Source: Alphaproteobacteria bacterium
GTDB lineage: Bacteria > Pseudomonadota > Alphaproteobacteria > MPNO01 > UBA830
Assembly (NCBI GenBank): GCA_022822405.1
Contig: JAJEBT010000168.1
Span: 97,996-161,995 of the forward strand
Reading direction: 5' to 3'
Length of the DNA stretch: 64,000 nucleotides
Shown here: piece by piece, positions 46,136-55,547 of the stretch
How the letters are laid out: each line of letters starts with the position of its first letter
Numbering within the stretch: the stretch's first letter is position 1
The notes under the pieces: model-generated
Database searches by the model: none
Seen by the model: the letters and a program-made list of their open reading frames with translations, nothing else
What the model was told of the DNA's origin: nothing
Translations under genes and position numbers: made by a program

Positions 46136-46987
46136 ATGGACGGGTTCGGGATTCACAGGCTGTCGCCAGCGCTCGGTGCCGAAATCCGGGGCCTCGATCT
46201 CGCGCGGCCGCTCGACCACGGAACGGTCGCAGCGCTCCGGGCCGCCTGGCTCGAGCATCTTGTCCTGGTGTTCCGGAACCAGAGCCTGACGGAAGCGGAC
46301 CAGGTGGCGTTCGCGCAGCTTTTCGGCATGCCGGTCGGCTCGCGCTCCACGGAGAGAAAGGACGGCGGCGACAGCCGCGTGATGCTCGTGAGCAACGTCC
46401 GCGAGAACGGAAAACCCGTCGGAGTCCTGCCCGACGGCGAACTGATGTTCCATGCCGATTCCGTGTTTCTCGAAAAGCCACTCAAGGGCGCGCTACTCTA
46501 TGCCCAGGAGATTCCGCGGGAAGGCGGCAACACACTATTCGCCAACATGTACATGGCCTGGGACTCGCTGCCCGACGCCGTCCGGTCGCGGATCAGGACC
46601 GTGGACGCGGTGCATGCCTACGACTACTCGACCCAGATCAAGACGGCGGCCTTCGACCGCAGCCGCGTGCCGCACGCGGTGCATCCCGCCGTTTGCGTAC
46701 ACCCGGAGACGGGACGCGAGGTACTCCACGTCAACCGGCTGATGACCGAGGAGCTTGTCGGCCTCAATGCGGAGGACGGAAGGGCGGTGCTCGAGCTCTG
46801 CTTCGCCCATGTCGAGCGTCCGGAACATCTTTACGAGCATGTCTGGCAGATCGGCGATCTCGTGATGTGGGACAATCGGTGCACGCAGCATGCGCGCACC
46901 GATTTTGCCGCCGGCGAGCGACGGCTCCTTCGCCGTGTCGGTCTGGAAGGCGAGCGACTGCCGGAACGGCGGGACGGGACGGGCTGA
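46136..46987 (+). CDS. TauD/TfdA-family Fe(II)/2-oxoglutarate dioxygenase
   Basis: A 283-residue dioxygenase. The iron ligands are His106-x-Asp108 in FHADSVF and a distal histidine near residue 252 in CTQHARTDF, with the 2-oxoglutarate-binding arginine about 11 residues later in RRLLRRVG. The opening GAEIRGLDLARPLD and LVLVFRNQSLTEADQVAFAQLFG are typical of TauD/TfdA. Members remove sulfonate, phenoxyacetate or related groups by hydroxylation. It is followed by enoyl-CoA hydratase and hydrolase genes on the same strand. Confidence 0.9.
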   Translation: MDGFGIHRLSPALGAEIRGLDLARPLDHGTVAALRAAWLEHLVLVFRNQSLTEADQVAFAQLFGMPVGSRSTERKDGGDSRVMLVSNVRENGKPVGVLPDGELMFHADSVFLEKPLKGALLYAQEIPREGGNTLFANMYMAWDSLPDAVRSRIRTVDAVHAYDYSTQIKTAAFDRSRVPHAVHPAVCVHPETGREVLHVNRLMTEELVGLNAEDGRAVLELCFAHVERPEHLYEHVWQIGDLVMWDNRCTQHARTDFAAGERRLLRRVGLEGERLPERRDGTG

Positions 46988-47163
46988 TCCGGAACCGCCC
47001 CCGACCGTAATGACCGGGGCGGGGGCACGCGGTACAATACCGCGATCCTTCGGGCCGGCAGCGCCGACCGCATTCCCGCAGACCTGCGCGCCCGGGCACC
47101 CGCCGACGGCGGCGCCGGAGATACGGATGCCGGCCCCACGGACCACCAGCAACGGGGAAGAAA

Positions 47164-47973
47164 ATGACAGAGTGCTACTCGGGTTACCAGCGCCTGAAGT
47201 TCGATCGGCCCGCCGAACGGATCGTCCGCATCACGATGGATACGCCGGGCCGGCTCAACGCCGCAGACGCCGTCATGCACCGCGAACTGGTCGAGGTGTG
47301 GAAGGATGTCGAGGCCGATCCCGACACTTCGGTTGCCATCCTCACCGGCGCCGGCGACGCGTTCTCGGCCGGCGGCGACTTCGACATGATCGACAGCCTG
47401 ATCAACGACTTCGAGGCCCGGGTCAACGGCTGGAAGGAAGCCCGTGACATCGTCTACAACGTCGTCAACTGCTCGAAGCCGATCGTCAGCGCCATGCAGG
47501 GACCCGCGGTCGGCGCCGGCCTCGTCGCGGGGCTCCTGGCCGACATCTCGATCGCCGCCAAGACCGCGCGCATCATCGACGGACACACCCGCCTCGGCGT
47601 CGCGGCGGGCGATCACGCCGCCATCATCTGGCCGCTGCTCTGCGGCATGGCCAAGGCGAAATACTACCTTCTCCTTTGCGAACCGATCTCGGGAGAGGAG
47701 GCGGAACGGATCGGCCTCGTATCGATGTGCGTGGACGACGACACGCTCCAGGATGCCGCCGTCCGCGTCGCCGAAAAGCTCGCCCGCGGTGCGCCGTCCG
47801 CCATCCGTTTCACCAAGTATGCGCTCAACAACTGGCTGCGCATGATGGGGCCGAACTTCGACACCTCGCTGGCGCTCGAATTCCTGGGCTTCACCGGCCC
47901 CGAGGCCCGCGAAGGGCTGGCCAGCCTCCGCGAGAAGAGGCGGCCGGATTTCGATCCGTCGTCCAGCCTCTGA
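47164..47973 (+). CDS. enoyl-CoA hydratase/isomerase family protein
   Basis: A 269-residue crotonase-fold enzyme. The CoA-binding and oxyanion segments are [18 protein letters not shown] and [24 protein letters not shown], with [24 protein letters not shown] next. Members hydrate, isomerise or cleave acyl-CoA thioesters. It lies 19 nt before the alpha/beta hydrolase, in an apparent three- to four-gene operon with the MetE-like gene. The start has GGGGAAGAAA upstream. Substrate unknown. Confidence 0.9.
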   Translation: MTECYSGYQRLKFDRPAERIVRITMDTPGRLNAADAVMHRELVEVWKDVEADPDTSVAILTGAGDAFSAGGDFDMIDSLINDFEARVNGWKEARDIVYNVVNCSKPIVSAMQGPAVGAGLVAGLLADISIAAKTARIIDGHTRLGVAAGDHAAIIWPLLCGMAKAKYYLLLCEPISGEEAERIGLVSMCVDDDTLQDAAVRVAEKLARGAPSAIRFTKYALNNWLRMMGPNFDTSLALEFLGFTGPEAREGLASLREKRRPDFDPSSSL

Positions 47974-47992
47974 GACGCGCGGAGAGATCGCC

Positions 47993-48853
47993 ATGACCGA
48001 CACCATCTATCTCGACTTCGACCAGGAGACCCTCAACCGGGAATACAGCGCGCGCGACACGGTGCCGAACCTGGATCCATACATCGCCGAATACGGGCGC
48101 CGCAGCGCCGACGCTCGCAACAGGCTCGAATGCCGCCCTGACGTCGCCTATGGCGAGCATCCCGACGAGGTCGTCGACATCTTCCCGGCCGGCGACGGGG
48201 CCCCGGTTCTGGTCTACATCCACGGCGGCTACTGGCGCATGCTCAGCCAGAAGGAGTCCGCCTTCATGGCCCCGGGGCTCGTCAGCGCGGGCGCCGCGGT
48301 GGTCACCGTCAACTACTCCCTCGCCCCGGGGGCCTCGCTCGACGAGATCGTCCGCCAGTGCCGCGCCGCCGTGGCATGGACGTGGTCGCACGCGCCGGAT
48401 TTCGGCGGCGACCCCGACCGCCTCTTCGTATGCGGCTCGTCGGCGGGCGGCCACCTCACCGGCATGATGGTTGCCGGCGGCTGGCTTGAACAGGCGGGGC
48501 TCCCTCCCGACGCCATCAAGGGCGCAGTGCCCCTGAACGGCCTGCATGACCTCGAGCCGGTGCGGCTTTCCAACGTCAACGAATGGGCGCAGCTCGACGA
48601 GGCGTCGGCACGGCGCAACAGCCCGATCCACCATCTTCCCGAGACCGGCTGCCCGCTGGTGATTTCCTACGGCGCCACGGAAACGTCGGAATTCAAGCGC
48701 CAGAGCCGCATCCTGGCCGATGCCTGGAAGGCCAGGGGCTGGACTGCGGACATCTTCGAGCATCCGAGCCGGAATCACTTCGACATCGTTTTCGACCTCG
48801 ACGATCCGGAGAGCCTGCTCGGCGCCAAGGTCTACGCCATGATGGGGCTGTGA
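47993..48853 (+). CDS. alpha/beta-hydrolase, esterase/kynurenine formamidase-like
   Basis: A 286-residue hydrolase. HGGYWRML (oxyanion hole, HGG-type of hormone-sensitive lipase and bacterial kynurenine formamidase), the nucleophile serine in [12 protein letters not shown], and a C-terminal histidine in RNHFDIVFD are visible; the acid is probably in [10 protein letters not shown]. The whole pattern is close to the arylformamidase group. It sits 19 nt downstream of the enoyl-CoA hydratase gene. Substrate not known. Confidence 0.87.
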   Translation: MTDTIYLDFDQETLNREYSARDTVPNLDPYIAEYGRRSADARNRLECRPDVAYGEHPDEVVDIFPAGDGAPVLVYIHGGYWRMLSQKESAFMAPGLVSAGAAVVTVNYSLAPGASLDEIVRQCRAAVAWTWSHAPDFGGDPDRLFVCGSSAGGHLTGMMVAGGWLEQAGLPPDAIKGAVPLNGLHDLEPVRLSNVNEWAQLDEASARRNSPIHHLPETGCPLVISYGATETSEFKRQSRILADAWKARGWTADIFEHPSRNHFDIVFDLDDPESLLGAKVYAMMGL

Positions 48854-48897
48854 CGAACCGCAGCCGGGATGCTGAGGAACGAGCCGGAGACCGACCC

Positions 48898-49932
48898 ATG
48901 CCATCAATCCGGACCACGATCGCCGGAAGCCTGCCGAAGCCGGAATGGCTGGCCGAACCTCTGGTCCTGCGCGCGCCCTGGCGTCTTGAGGGCGATGCCC
49001 TCGCCGTCGGCCAGGATGACGCCGTAAGCCTGTGGCTTGCCGCCCAGGAAGAGGCCGGCATCGATATCGTGACCGACGGCGAACAGCGCCGGCGGCATTA
49101 CATATGGGGGTTTGTGGAGCATCTCGGGCAGTTCGATTTCGACAACCAAGGCAGCAAGAGAAGCCGCGGCCAGCGCTATTCGACCGAAACGGCCGCGCCG
49201 CGCATGCTCTCGGACCTGCAGTGGGACGGGCCGGTGTTGCTCGAGGCGCTACGCTTTGCACGTGCCCGCACCGATCGGCCGATCAAGGTGACGTTGCCCG
49301 GTCCGATGACCGTCGCCGACAGTATTCTCGACACGGCCGGCGGCCGTTCCGACGCGGATTTCGCGGCCGACTACGCCGCCATTCTCAATCTCGAGGCGCG
49401 AGCCCTCGCCGAAGCCGGGGCAGATGTCGTCCAGATCGACGAACCCTGCTTCAACATCTACACCGAGGCAGTCAGGGACTGGGGGCTGGAAGTTCTCGAA
49501 CGCGCCTTCGCCGGCGTCGCCGCAAAGCGCGCGGTGCATATCTGCTACGGGTACGGGACGGAAACCGTCCTCAACTGGAAGAACGCCAATCGCGACTGGA
49601 GCCACTACGACGCGACGCTGCCGCTCATCGCCGGAAGCACGATCGACCAGGTCTCGGTGGAATGCGCCGCCTCGGGGGTCGATCCCGGCATACTCGGCGC
49701 CCTCGAGGGCAAGGATGTCCTCGTTGGCGTGATCGACGTGGGCAACGAAGAGGTCGAGCGGGCCACCGTCGTCGCGGAACGCATCCGCCATGCCCTCGAC
49801 CACGTGCCGGCCGAGCATCTGATCGCCTGCACGGACTGCGGCATGGTGCCGCGGAGCCGGGGCTCGGCGCTCGGCAAGCTGCGTGCGCTGGCCGCCGGCG
49901 CGGCGCTGGTCAACCGCGAACTGGGCAACTGA
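48898..49932 (+). CDS. MetE-core (cobalamin-independent methionine synthase C-terminal domain) methyltransferase-like protein
   Basis: A 344-residue TIM-barrel protein equal to only the catalytic half of MetE. Zinc/thiol ligands are plausible in VHICYGYG, the SVECAAS strand and the CTDCGM cysteines, the same H-C-C layout as MetE. GEQRRRHYIW, LPGPMTVADSILD and VVQIDEPCFNIY are further core motifs. Short homologues of this kind often transfer methyl groups from other donors or to other thiols. It has no metE N-terminal domain and is grouped with catabolic genes, so I do not call it a methionine synthase. Confidence 0.85.
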   Translation: MPSIRTTIAGSLPKPEWLAEPLVLRAPWRLEGDALAVGQDDAVSLWLAAQEEAGIDIVTDGEQRRRHYIWGFVEHLGQFDFDNQGSKRSRGQRYSTETAAPRMLSDLQWDGPVLLEALRFARARTDRPIKVTLPGPMTVADSILDTAGGRSDADFAADYAAILNLEARALAEAGADVVQIDEPCFNIYTEAVRDWGLEVLERAFAGVAAKRAVHICYGYGTETVLNWKNANRDWSHYDATLPLIAGSTIDQVSVECAASGVDPGILGALEGKDVLVGVIDVGNEEVERATVVAERIRHALDHVPAEHLIACTDCGMVPRSRGSALGKLRALAAGAALVNRELGN

Positions 49933-49963
49933 ATCCGACGGCGGCCCCGCCCGCGGGGCGCGC

Positions 49964-50290
49964 TCACATGCGCGCCTCGACCCGCTTTACAATCTCCGAC
50001 GCCATATCGACGGACTGCTCAAGCTGAGATTCCGTGACCGCACTCCCGCGCTGCGCCATGCTGCTGCACAGCAGCGTTCCGGCAAGCTCGGAAATGAACC
50101 GCGTGCGCTCGTTCATGCCGGCCTCACTCATCTCGTCGAGTCGGGATTCGGCTTTCTCCAGCAGATGGCCGAGCTCGTCGGCGATCGACGAGAGTTGCCC
50201 GCTGATGTCCTTGCCGTTGCCATGCTCCTTGGCGGCGTCCACGATCTGCCGCCGGAGGCGGACGATGTCGTCCAGGATGCCTTCCGCCAC
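49964..50290 (-). CDS. small helical protein of unknown function
   Basis: A 108-residue protein with a GTG start preceded by a strong GGAGG (8 nt). It is predicted to be almost all helix, with heptad-like runs in ILDDIVRLRRQIVDAAKEHG, LSSIADELGHLLEKAESRLDE and ESQLEQSVDMASEIVKRVEAR, so a coiled-coil dimer is likely. There is no signal peptide or membrane segment. I do not recognise the family. It faces the MetE-like gene on the opposite strand. Confidence 0.68.
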   Translation of the reverse strand: MAEGILDDIVRLRRQIVDAAKEHGNGKDISGQLSSIADELGHLLEKAESRLDEMSEAGMNERTRFISELAGTLLCSSMAQRGSAVTESQLEQSVDMASEIVKRVEARM

Positions 50291-50770
50291 TCTTTTGCCT
50301 CCGGCAGTTGCCGCGCCTCGCGGCCGTCCACGAAAGGCCGGCCCGCGCCGCGTTGCACGTGCGGGGTCCGACCGCGAATAACGTGGCGGCCGGGCAAAGC
50401 CCGACCGACAGCGCGATAATAACACAGGTCCGCAACGAGGCATCACGGCCCGGGCTCCGGTTGCGCTGTGCCTTGCCGGGCTTGTGCCGTCCCGGCAACC
50501 GGCTGCGATGCGCGATGCACTTTTCGGCGGTGGGCACCAATGAATCCTGAGGAGCAGGCCCTTTCGGACATGCGGTGCAGCCATGCAGGTCCGGGCCCCG
50601 CTGCCGTCCAGCCCTGCCGCCGGCTTGGCCGATGTCCATCTTCACCCCGTGGCAACGGAACTGATCGAAGGATTCCCCTCTATTTCCCGCAATCGCGACC
50701 CATGCCCGTTCACGAGTACAGGATTTGAATTTGACACGCCTGCGCATCCTCCGCAGTCTGTATAGTGATC
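50291..50770. other. 480-bp gene-free region
   Basis: No frame on either strand shows convincing coding character, and I see no RNA gene. It holds the ribosome site and any promoter of the minus gene at 49964-50290. A TTGACA at 50731-50736 and TATAGT at 50761-50766 lie before the plus gene at 50771, but their 24-nt spacing does not make a normal promoter. Confidence 0.5.
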
Positions 50771-51187
50771 ATGGCAGACTTGCGTTCGGCACCACTGAAA
50801 CTGCACCGTGCCGAGAACGGGCATGACCTTTGGACCGCTCTCGAGGCGTCGCAATACGCGAAACTGATCGAGCATGACGAGCCGCTTTCGACCACCGAGG
50901 CGGGACGCATGCGCGATCTCATAGGCTTCTTCTCGAACTGTGCGGAAGACTGGGAGAACAGGTCCGCCTCAGATCAGTCGCTGGCCCTGGAACAGCTCGG
51001 CATCCGCCTGACGGCGCTGCAGGAGCTTGAACTCCATGTGTATTCGGCAATCACCAAAGCCCGGTTCGACACCGCCGACGGCGCGGCGGTTCACCTGCCA
51101 TTGGCGGTCGTGACCATCCTCCACGACGACCGCTCGTCAATCCTGGTCACCGTTCCCCGCGCCTTCGGCGTCGACGGAGCGTGGTAG
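50771..51187 (+). CDS. small unknown protein
   Basis: A 138-residue soluble protein. The middle section is helical (AGRMRDLIGFFSNCAEDWENR, LALEQLGIRLTALQELELHVYSAI) and the C-terminal part looks like two or three beta strands (LPLAVVTILHDDRSSILVTV). I do not recognise the family. There is no Shine-Dalgarno at the ATG, and an alternative GTG starts 6 nt earlier. It is convergent with the gamma-glutamyltransferase gene. Confidence 0.6.
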   Translation: MADLRSAPLKLHRAENGHDLWTALEASQYAKLIEHDEPLSTTEAGRMRDLIGFFSNCAEDWENRSASDQSLALEQLGIRLTALQELELHVYSAITKARFDTADGAAVHLPLAVVTILHDDRSSILVTVPRAFGVDGAW

Positions 51188-51214
51188 GCAGCGGAGCCGG
51201 GAGGGCCCTTTCCG

Positions 51215-52804
51215 TCAGAGGCCGGCAGCCCGGCCGTCAGCGCGCGGGTCCGCCGCCCCCTCGAACACTCCGTCACTTCTCCTCATTACAGCGCCTGCAT
51301 GGCCTGCCAGATCGGAAAACTCGTCGATCATCTCGATGTCGTGGCCTGCACCGCGCAGGCGGTCGGCGAGTTCGTGCGCAAACCGGGCCTCGAGCTTGAG
51401 GCTGGTCCCGGTGTCGCCCCAGGTCCGCCCGAGGACAAAGCGCGGCGCGGTAATCGCCTGCTGCAAGCCCTGTCCGAATTGCACGTGCCGGGTATAGAAC
51501 AGCGCCTGGGTCTGGGGCTGGCCTTCCCCACCCATCGTGCCATAGGCCAGAACGCTGCCGTCGTTGCATTCTGCCATAGCCGGATTCAGCGTGTGGAAGG
51601 GACGGCGGCCCGGACGCAGCCTGTTCACGACCGCTTCGCCAAGAGCGAAGCTGGCGCCACGGTTCTGCCACAGGATTCCCGTTTCATCGAGCACCATTCC
51701 CGATCCGAACTCCCAGAACAGGCTCTGGATGAACGATACCGCGTTTCCCTGGCCGTCGATCGCTCCCATCCACACCGTATCGCCGCCGACGACGGGCGCC
51801 GGCCACGGCGATGCGCGTCGCATGCCTATCGCGCTCGCGCGGCGACCAAGTTCGTCATCGGTCAGAAAATCGGCCGGAACGACATCCATTTCCTCCGGAT
51901 CCTGAACATGGCGATCACGCACCATGAAGGCTTGTTTCACGCATTCCACCAGCCCATGGATATGCGCGAAGGACTCAGGCTCATTGACATCGAGCCGGTC
52001 GAACAGCCCGAGAATCATCAGTGACGCGAGTCCCTGCGTCGGTGGCGGCATGTTCCACAGCGTGCCCGTCGACACCCGGAGCGACAGCGGCTGCACGGCC
52101 AGGGCCCGGTGCCGGGCAAGGTCATCAGCGGAGAGCGGAGATCCGGCCCGCTCCAGATCTGCCGCGATGTCGCGAGCCAGCGGGCCGCGATAGAAACTGT
52201 CGAAACCGTCTGCCGCAAGCCTGCGAAGGGTGCCGGCGAGGCGAGGCTGCCGGAAGGGCCGGCCTTCGGAGGGCGGCGCGCCATCGACAAGGAAGGCATT
52301 CGAGAACCCCGGCAGCGGCCCCAGCTCGCCGGACCGCCGGCGCGTGTTCCGAACCTGGCCGGCCGTAACCGGGAAACCGGACTCCGCGAAGCCGATTGCC
52401 GGCTCCATCAGGCGCTGGCGGGCCAGGCGTCCGTCGAGGCGAACCGCCAGCTCCGATGCCGCCTCCCATCCCGATACGGTCCCCGCCACAGTATTGGCCG
52501 CCAGCGGGCCGCGCGCCGGGATCGCGTCATGGCCGGAATCGCGATAGAAGGGTTCGGTCGCCTGCTGTCCGGCGGCGCCACAGGCATCGATTCCGAGCGG
52601 CGCGGCGCCGGCGGGCTTGACGAGCCAGAATCCGTCGCCGCCGATACCGTTCATGTGCGGATAGACCACGGCGATCACGCCGGCCATGGCAATCATTGCC
52701 TCGACGGCGTTGCCGCCGTCCCTGAGCACGTCGCGTCCGGCATCGGCCGCGAGATGATGGGGAGCGCTGACGATTCCGCCAGCGGAAAAGGTGGTGTTGA
52801 GCAT
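51215..52804 (-). CDS. gamma-glutamyltransferase-family Ntn-hydrolase, HpxW/YwrD-like
   Basis: A 529-residue self-processing Ntn-hydrolase. The N-terminal half starts GIVSAPHHLAADAGRDVLRDGGNAVEA; the nucleophile at the expected cleavage site is Thr343 in GGDTVWMGAIDGQGNAVSFIQS. Classical gamma-glutamyltransferases have TTH at that point. The TVWxGAxD pattern and the GMVLDETGILWQNRG segment are those of the oxamate amidohydrolase HpxW and of YwrD, as I recall them. There is no signal peptide, so the enzyme is probably cytoplasmic. It may be an amidohydrolase rather than a glutathione enzyme. Confidence 0.88.
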   Translation of the reverse strand: MLNTTFSAGGIVSAPHHLAADAGRDVLRDGGNAVEAMIAMAGVIAVVYPHMNGIGGDGFWLVKPAGAAPLGIDACGAAGQQATEPFYRDSGHDAIPARGPLAANTVAGTVSGWEAASELAVRLDGRLARQRLMEPAIGFAESGFPVTAGQVRNTRRRSGELGPLPGFSNAFLVDGAPPSEGRPFRQPRLAGTLRRLAADGFDSFYRGPLARDIAADLERAGSPLSADDLARHRALAVQPLSLRVSTGTLWNMPPPTQGLASLMILGLFDRLDVNEPESFAHIHGLVECVKQAFMVRDRHVQDPEEMDVVPADFLTDDELGRRASAIGMRRASPWPAPVVGGDTVWMGAIDGQGNAVSFIQSLFWEFGSGMVLDETGILWQNRGASFALGEAVVNRLRPGRRPFHTLNPAMAECNDGSVLAYGTMGGEGQPQTQALFYTRHVQFGQGLQQAITAPRFVLGRTWGDTGTSLKLEARFAHELADRLRGAGHDIEMIDEFSDLAGHAGAVMRRSDGVFEGAADPRADGRAAGL

Positions 52805-52913
52805 TCCGTTCAGGCCCCTCGAATGCCGCGACGGCGCAGAATGTCGAATATCAGGAAATGCCGCGACGGAACCGCAGGACCGGAGCCTTGCCCGGCAACC
52901 GCCGCGTGCGCCG

Positions 52914-53105
52914 TCAAAGGACCGTTACGTCGTCGGGTTTCGCGCCCAGCAGCTTGTGGCAGGCGGCGCGCGCTTCCATCTCTGCGCTCTCGGCAGACTC
53001 ATGCGAGCCACCCATGTGTCGGCGCTGGCCGTCGCTCCAGATCGACCACATCCAGTCCACCGACCCGTCGCGCTGCGACCACTGCTCGATCATGATTTCG
53101 ATCAT
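52914..53105 (-). CDS. 63-residue protein of unknown function
   Basis: A short acidic/tryptophan-rich protein (MIEIMIEQWSQRDGSVDWMW) with an AAGGACGG ribosome site 6-8 nt before the ATG. It has a C-terminal helix and ends LLGAKPDDVTVL. The composition and the clear ribosome site make it a probable gene. I do not recognise it. It lies between cobB and the gamma-glutamyltransferase gene, all on minus. Confidence 0.6.
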   Translation of the reverse strand: MIEIMIEQWSQRDGSVDWMWSIWSDGQRRHMGGSHESAESAEMEARAACHKLLGAKPDDVTVL

Positions 53106-53272
53106 CGGCACCGTCCTTCGGGTCCGGCTTATGGGCTCGGGATGCGCCAATGTCAAACCTGCGGGCGGGGCGCCTGCACCGGAATCCACGGTGTTCAGGA
53201 GCGACACCCGACCGCGGCGAGCATGTTTGCGGGCGCCTCGGGAAGCCGGGGACGACGCCGGGCGCACGCGCG

Positions 53273-54586
53273 TCATTCGGTATCGATCAGGTGGATGAAG
53301 GAACCCATGACTCGGCCGCGCCGCCGACCACCCGCAACGATCGGCGCACCGGCGATGTCCGAAAGCGCGAACAGCGCGTCATCGCCGTCTTCCCGGCAAA
53401 TGGTTGCATAGTGGAACTCATGTGCGCGAAAGCGCGCGTCCCGCGGTCCCAGCGGACAGGCAGCAACAAGGCTGGCCCGCCGATAGCCGAGATGCAGCCG
53501 CCGCTCCGCAAAGGAGGTATCAAGCGCCAGCAGGCCGGCCATGCGGTGGACGACGCCCCCGGCATCGGTCAGCGATCGGCCGAGAACCATGTACCCCCCG
53601 CATTCGCCATAGAGCACGGAGCCGCGGTCCGCGGCGGCCGCCAGACCGTCGGCAAAGGCGCGGTTGCCGGCGAGGGCGCCGGCATGCAGTTCGGGATAGC
53701 CACCGGGGAGATAGACAGCATCGACGGCCTCGTCCGGCGCCTCGTCGGCAAGCGGCGAAAAGAACGTGACCTCGGCGCCGGCGCGGCGCCAGCCTTCGAC
53801 GACATGCCGATAGCAGAAGCGGAACGCATCATCACGAGCAATCGCGATGCGCTGACCGAGGGGCGCTATCGGCGGCGACGCCGGACTTCGCTCCACCCGT
53901 GGCGCCTCGGCAAGAACCCTGTCGAATGCCTCAAGGTCGAGATGCGCGGATACGATGTCTGCAACGGAGTCGAGGATTTCCCCGAGTCCAGCCAGTTCGC
54001 TCGCCTGCATCAACCCGAGGTGGCGTTCGGGAACAGCAATGCCGGCGGCCCGGGGCAGGCAGCCGATAACCGGGATTCCGAGCGGCGCCGCCGACGCGCG
54101 GAGCAAGGCCTCGTGACGGTCACTGCCGACACGGTTGAAAATGATGCCGTCGACACCGACATCCTTGCTCCAGGTCGCAAAGCCGTGAACCGTTGCCGCG
54201 GCGCTCTGGCCCTGAGCGCTGGCGTCAACGACCAGGATCACCGGAAGCCCGAGACAGGCGGCCAGTTCGGCTGTCGACCCGGAGCCGCCGGAGCCGCCGT
54301 CGAACAGCCCCATCACGCCCTCACCAATGACGACATCGGCACCGCGGGCAGTCTCCTGATACAGGGCGGCCAGGGTTTCCGGGCGCATCGCCCAACTGTC
54401 CAGATTCAGGCACGGGCGGCCGCCTGCCGCCTCGTGAAAGGCCGGGTCGATATAGTCGGGCCCCGTCTTGAAGGAGGAAACGGCGCTGCCGCTCCGCGCA
54501 AGATGCCGCAGAAGGCCGAGCGTGACGGTGGTCTTGCCGCTGCCCGAGGCGGGCGCGGCGATGACGGCGCCTCGCACAGCAGCCAT
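53273..54586 (-). CDS. cobB: hydrogenobyrinic/cobyrinic acid a,c-diamide synthase
   Basis: A 437-residue amidotransferase that adds amide groups at the a and c side chains of the corrin ring. The N-terminal synthetase has the P-loop APASGSGKTT (10-19) and TGPDYIDPAFH. The C-terminal glutaminase domain has the cysteine nucleophile in LYGECGGYMVLG and the matching HEFHYA histidine. The start at 54586 (MAAVRG) is preferred over an upstream M eight codons earlier. It follows cobA by 48 nt on the same strand. Confidence 0.94.
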   Translation of the reverse strand: MAAVRGAVIAAPASGSGKTTVTLGLLRHLARSGSAVSSFKTGPDYIDPAFHEAAGGRPCLNLDSWAMRPETLAALYQETARGADVVIGEGVMGLFDGGSGGSGSTAELAACLGLPVILVVDASAQGQSAAATVHGFATWSKDVGVDGIIFNRVGSDRHEALLRASAAPLGIPVIGCLPRAAGIAVPERHLGLMQASELAGLGEILDSVADIVSAHLDLEAFDRVLAEAPRVERSPASPPIAPLGQRIAIARDDAFRFCYRHVVEGWRRAGAEVTFFSPLADEAPDEAVDAVYLPGGYPELHAGALAGNRAFADGLAAAADRGSVLYGECGGYMVLGRSLTDAGGVVHRMAGLLALDTSFAERRLHLGYRRASLVAACPLGPRDARFRAHEFHYATICREDGDDALFALSDIAGAPIVAGGRRRGRVMGSFIHLIDTE

Positions 54587-54634
54587 CAAGGGCGCGCCCG
54601 GCAACGGCAATACGTCCGTGCCCGAAGAGGGCCG

Positions 54635-55474
54635 TCAACCCGCACGGCGGAACGATCTGGTACCGGGGGGATCCGGGAGAAGACTGCGTCCTGCCATTGC
54701 GCCCACCCAGTCAAGGCCAGCGCGCAACCGGACGATTTCGCCGACCACCACGATGGCCGGGGGCTCGATGGTTTCGGCAAGCATGTCGTCGACGCAACTC
54801 CCAAGGTCGGTCTCGAGCACGATTTCCTCGGCCCGGGTCGCCTTCGATACGATGGCCACCGGCTCGTCCGGCGACCGGCCAGCCGCCAGGAGCCGGGCCT
54901 GGATCACCGCAAGCTGCTTCAGCGCCATGTAGATCACCAGCACCGGCGACGAAGCAGCAAGCGCCGGCCAGTTGATGTCGTCCGGCACATCGCCGCTGGC
55001 GCCGTGGCCCGTCAGGAACGTCACGACGGAATTGACGTCGCGGTGGGTGAGCGGAATGCCGGCATGGGCAAGACCGCCAATTCCCGCCGATATCCCCGGA
55101 ACGATGCGAAACGGAACACCGGCCGCCACGAGCGCCAGCGCTTCCTCGCCGCCGCGCCCGAACACGAACGGGTCGCCGCCCTTGAGGCGGATCACGCGCC
55201 GCTTGGCGCGCGCCAGGGAAACCAGCCGCGCCGAGATGTCGGGCTGACGCGGCGACGGCTTGCCTCCACGCTTGCCGGCATGGATGATCTCGCATCCAGC
55301 CGCCGCAAGGGAAAGGATCTCGTTACTGACCAGGGTGTCGTGGACGATCACGTCGGCATTGCGGATTCCGTTGAGCGCGTGCAGGGTGAGCAGTCCTGGA
55401 TCGCCGGGACCAGCACCGGTAAGCCACACCCAGCCGGGTTCAGGCTCGGGCAGCGAAAATGTCGGCCATTTCAT
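54635..55474 (-). CDS. cobA: uroporphyrinogen-III C-methyltransferase (SUMT)
   Basis: A 279-residue SAM-dependent enzyme that makes precorrin-2 by methylating carbons 2 and 7. The family motifs are GWVWLTGAGPGDPGLLTLHA, VIRLKGGDPFVFGRGGEEA and VPGISAGIGGLAHAGIPLTHR. It is a stand-alone SUMT, without the CysG dehydrogenase part. It diverges from cbiD across 73 bp, so the two halves of the cob locus share one promoter region. Confidence 0.95.
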   Translation of the reverse strand: MKWPTFSLPEPEPGWVWLTGAGPGDPGLLTLHALNGIRNADVIVHDTLVSNEILSLAAAGCEIIHAGKRGGKPSPRQPDISARLVSLARAKRRVIRLKGGDPFVFGRGGEEALALVAAGVPFRIVPGISAGIGGLAHAGIPLTHRDVNSVVTFLTGHGASGDVPDDINWPALAASSPVLVIYMALKQLAVIQARLLAAGRSPDEPVAIVSKATRAEEIVLETDLGSCVDDMLAETIEPPAIVVVGEIVRLRAGLDWVGAMAGRSLLPDPPGTRSFRRAG

Positions 55475-55547
55475 CAGCGTTGCTTAGCACATATAAGGAT
55501 CGGATGGGACGGAAAGCCGCCGGATCACGGGCATCCGGAACCGCCGG

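Noticed and set aside
50731..50766. TTGACA plus TATAGT as a normal sigma70 promoter
   Set aside because: The spacer is 24 nt, too long for a standard promoter, and the start site would fall inside the gene.
55475..55547. Cobalamin riboswitch between cobA and cbiD
   Set aside because: The 73-bp gap is too short for the roughly 200-nt element, and no B12-box-like sequence was seen there or in 57388-57776.
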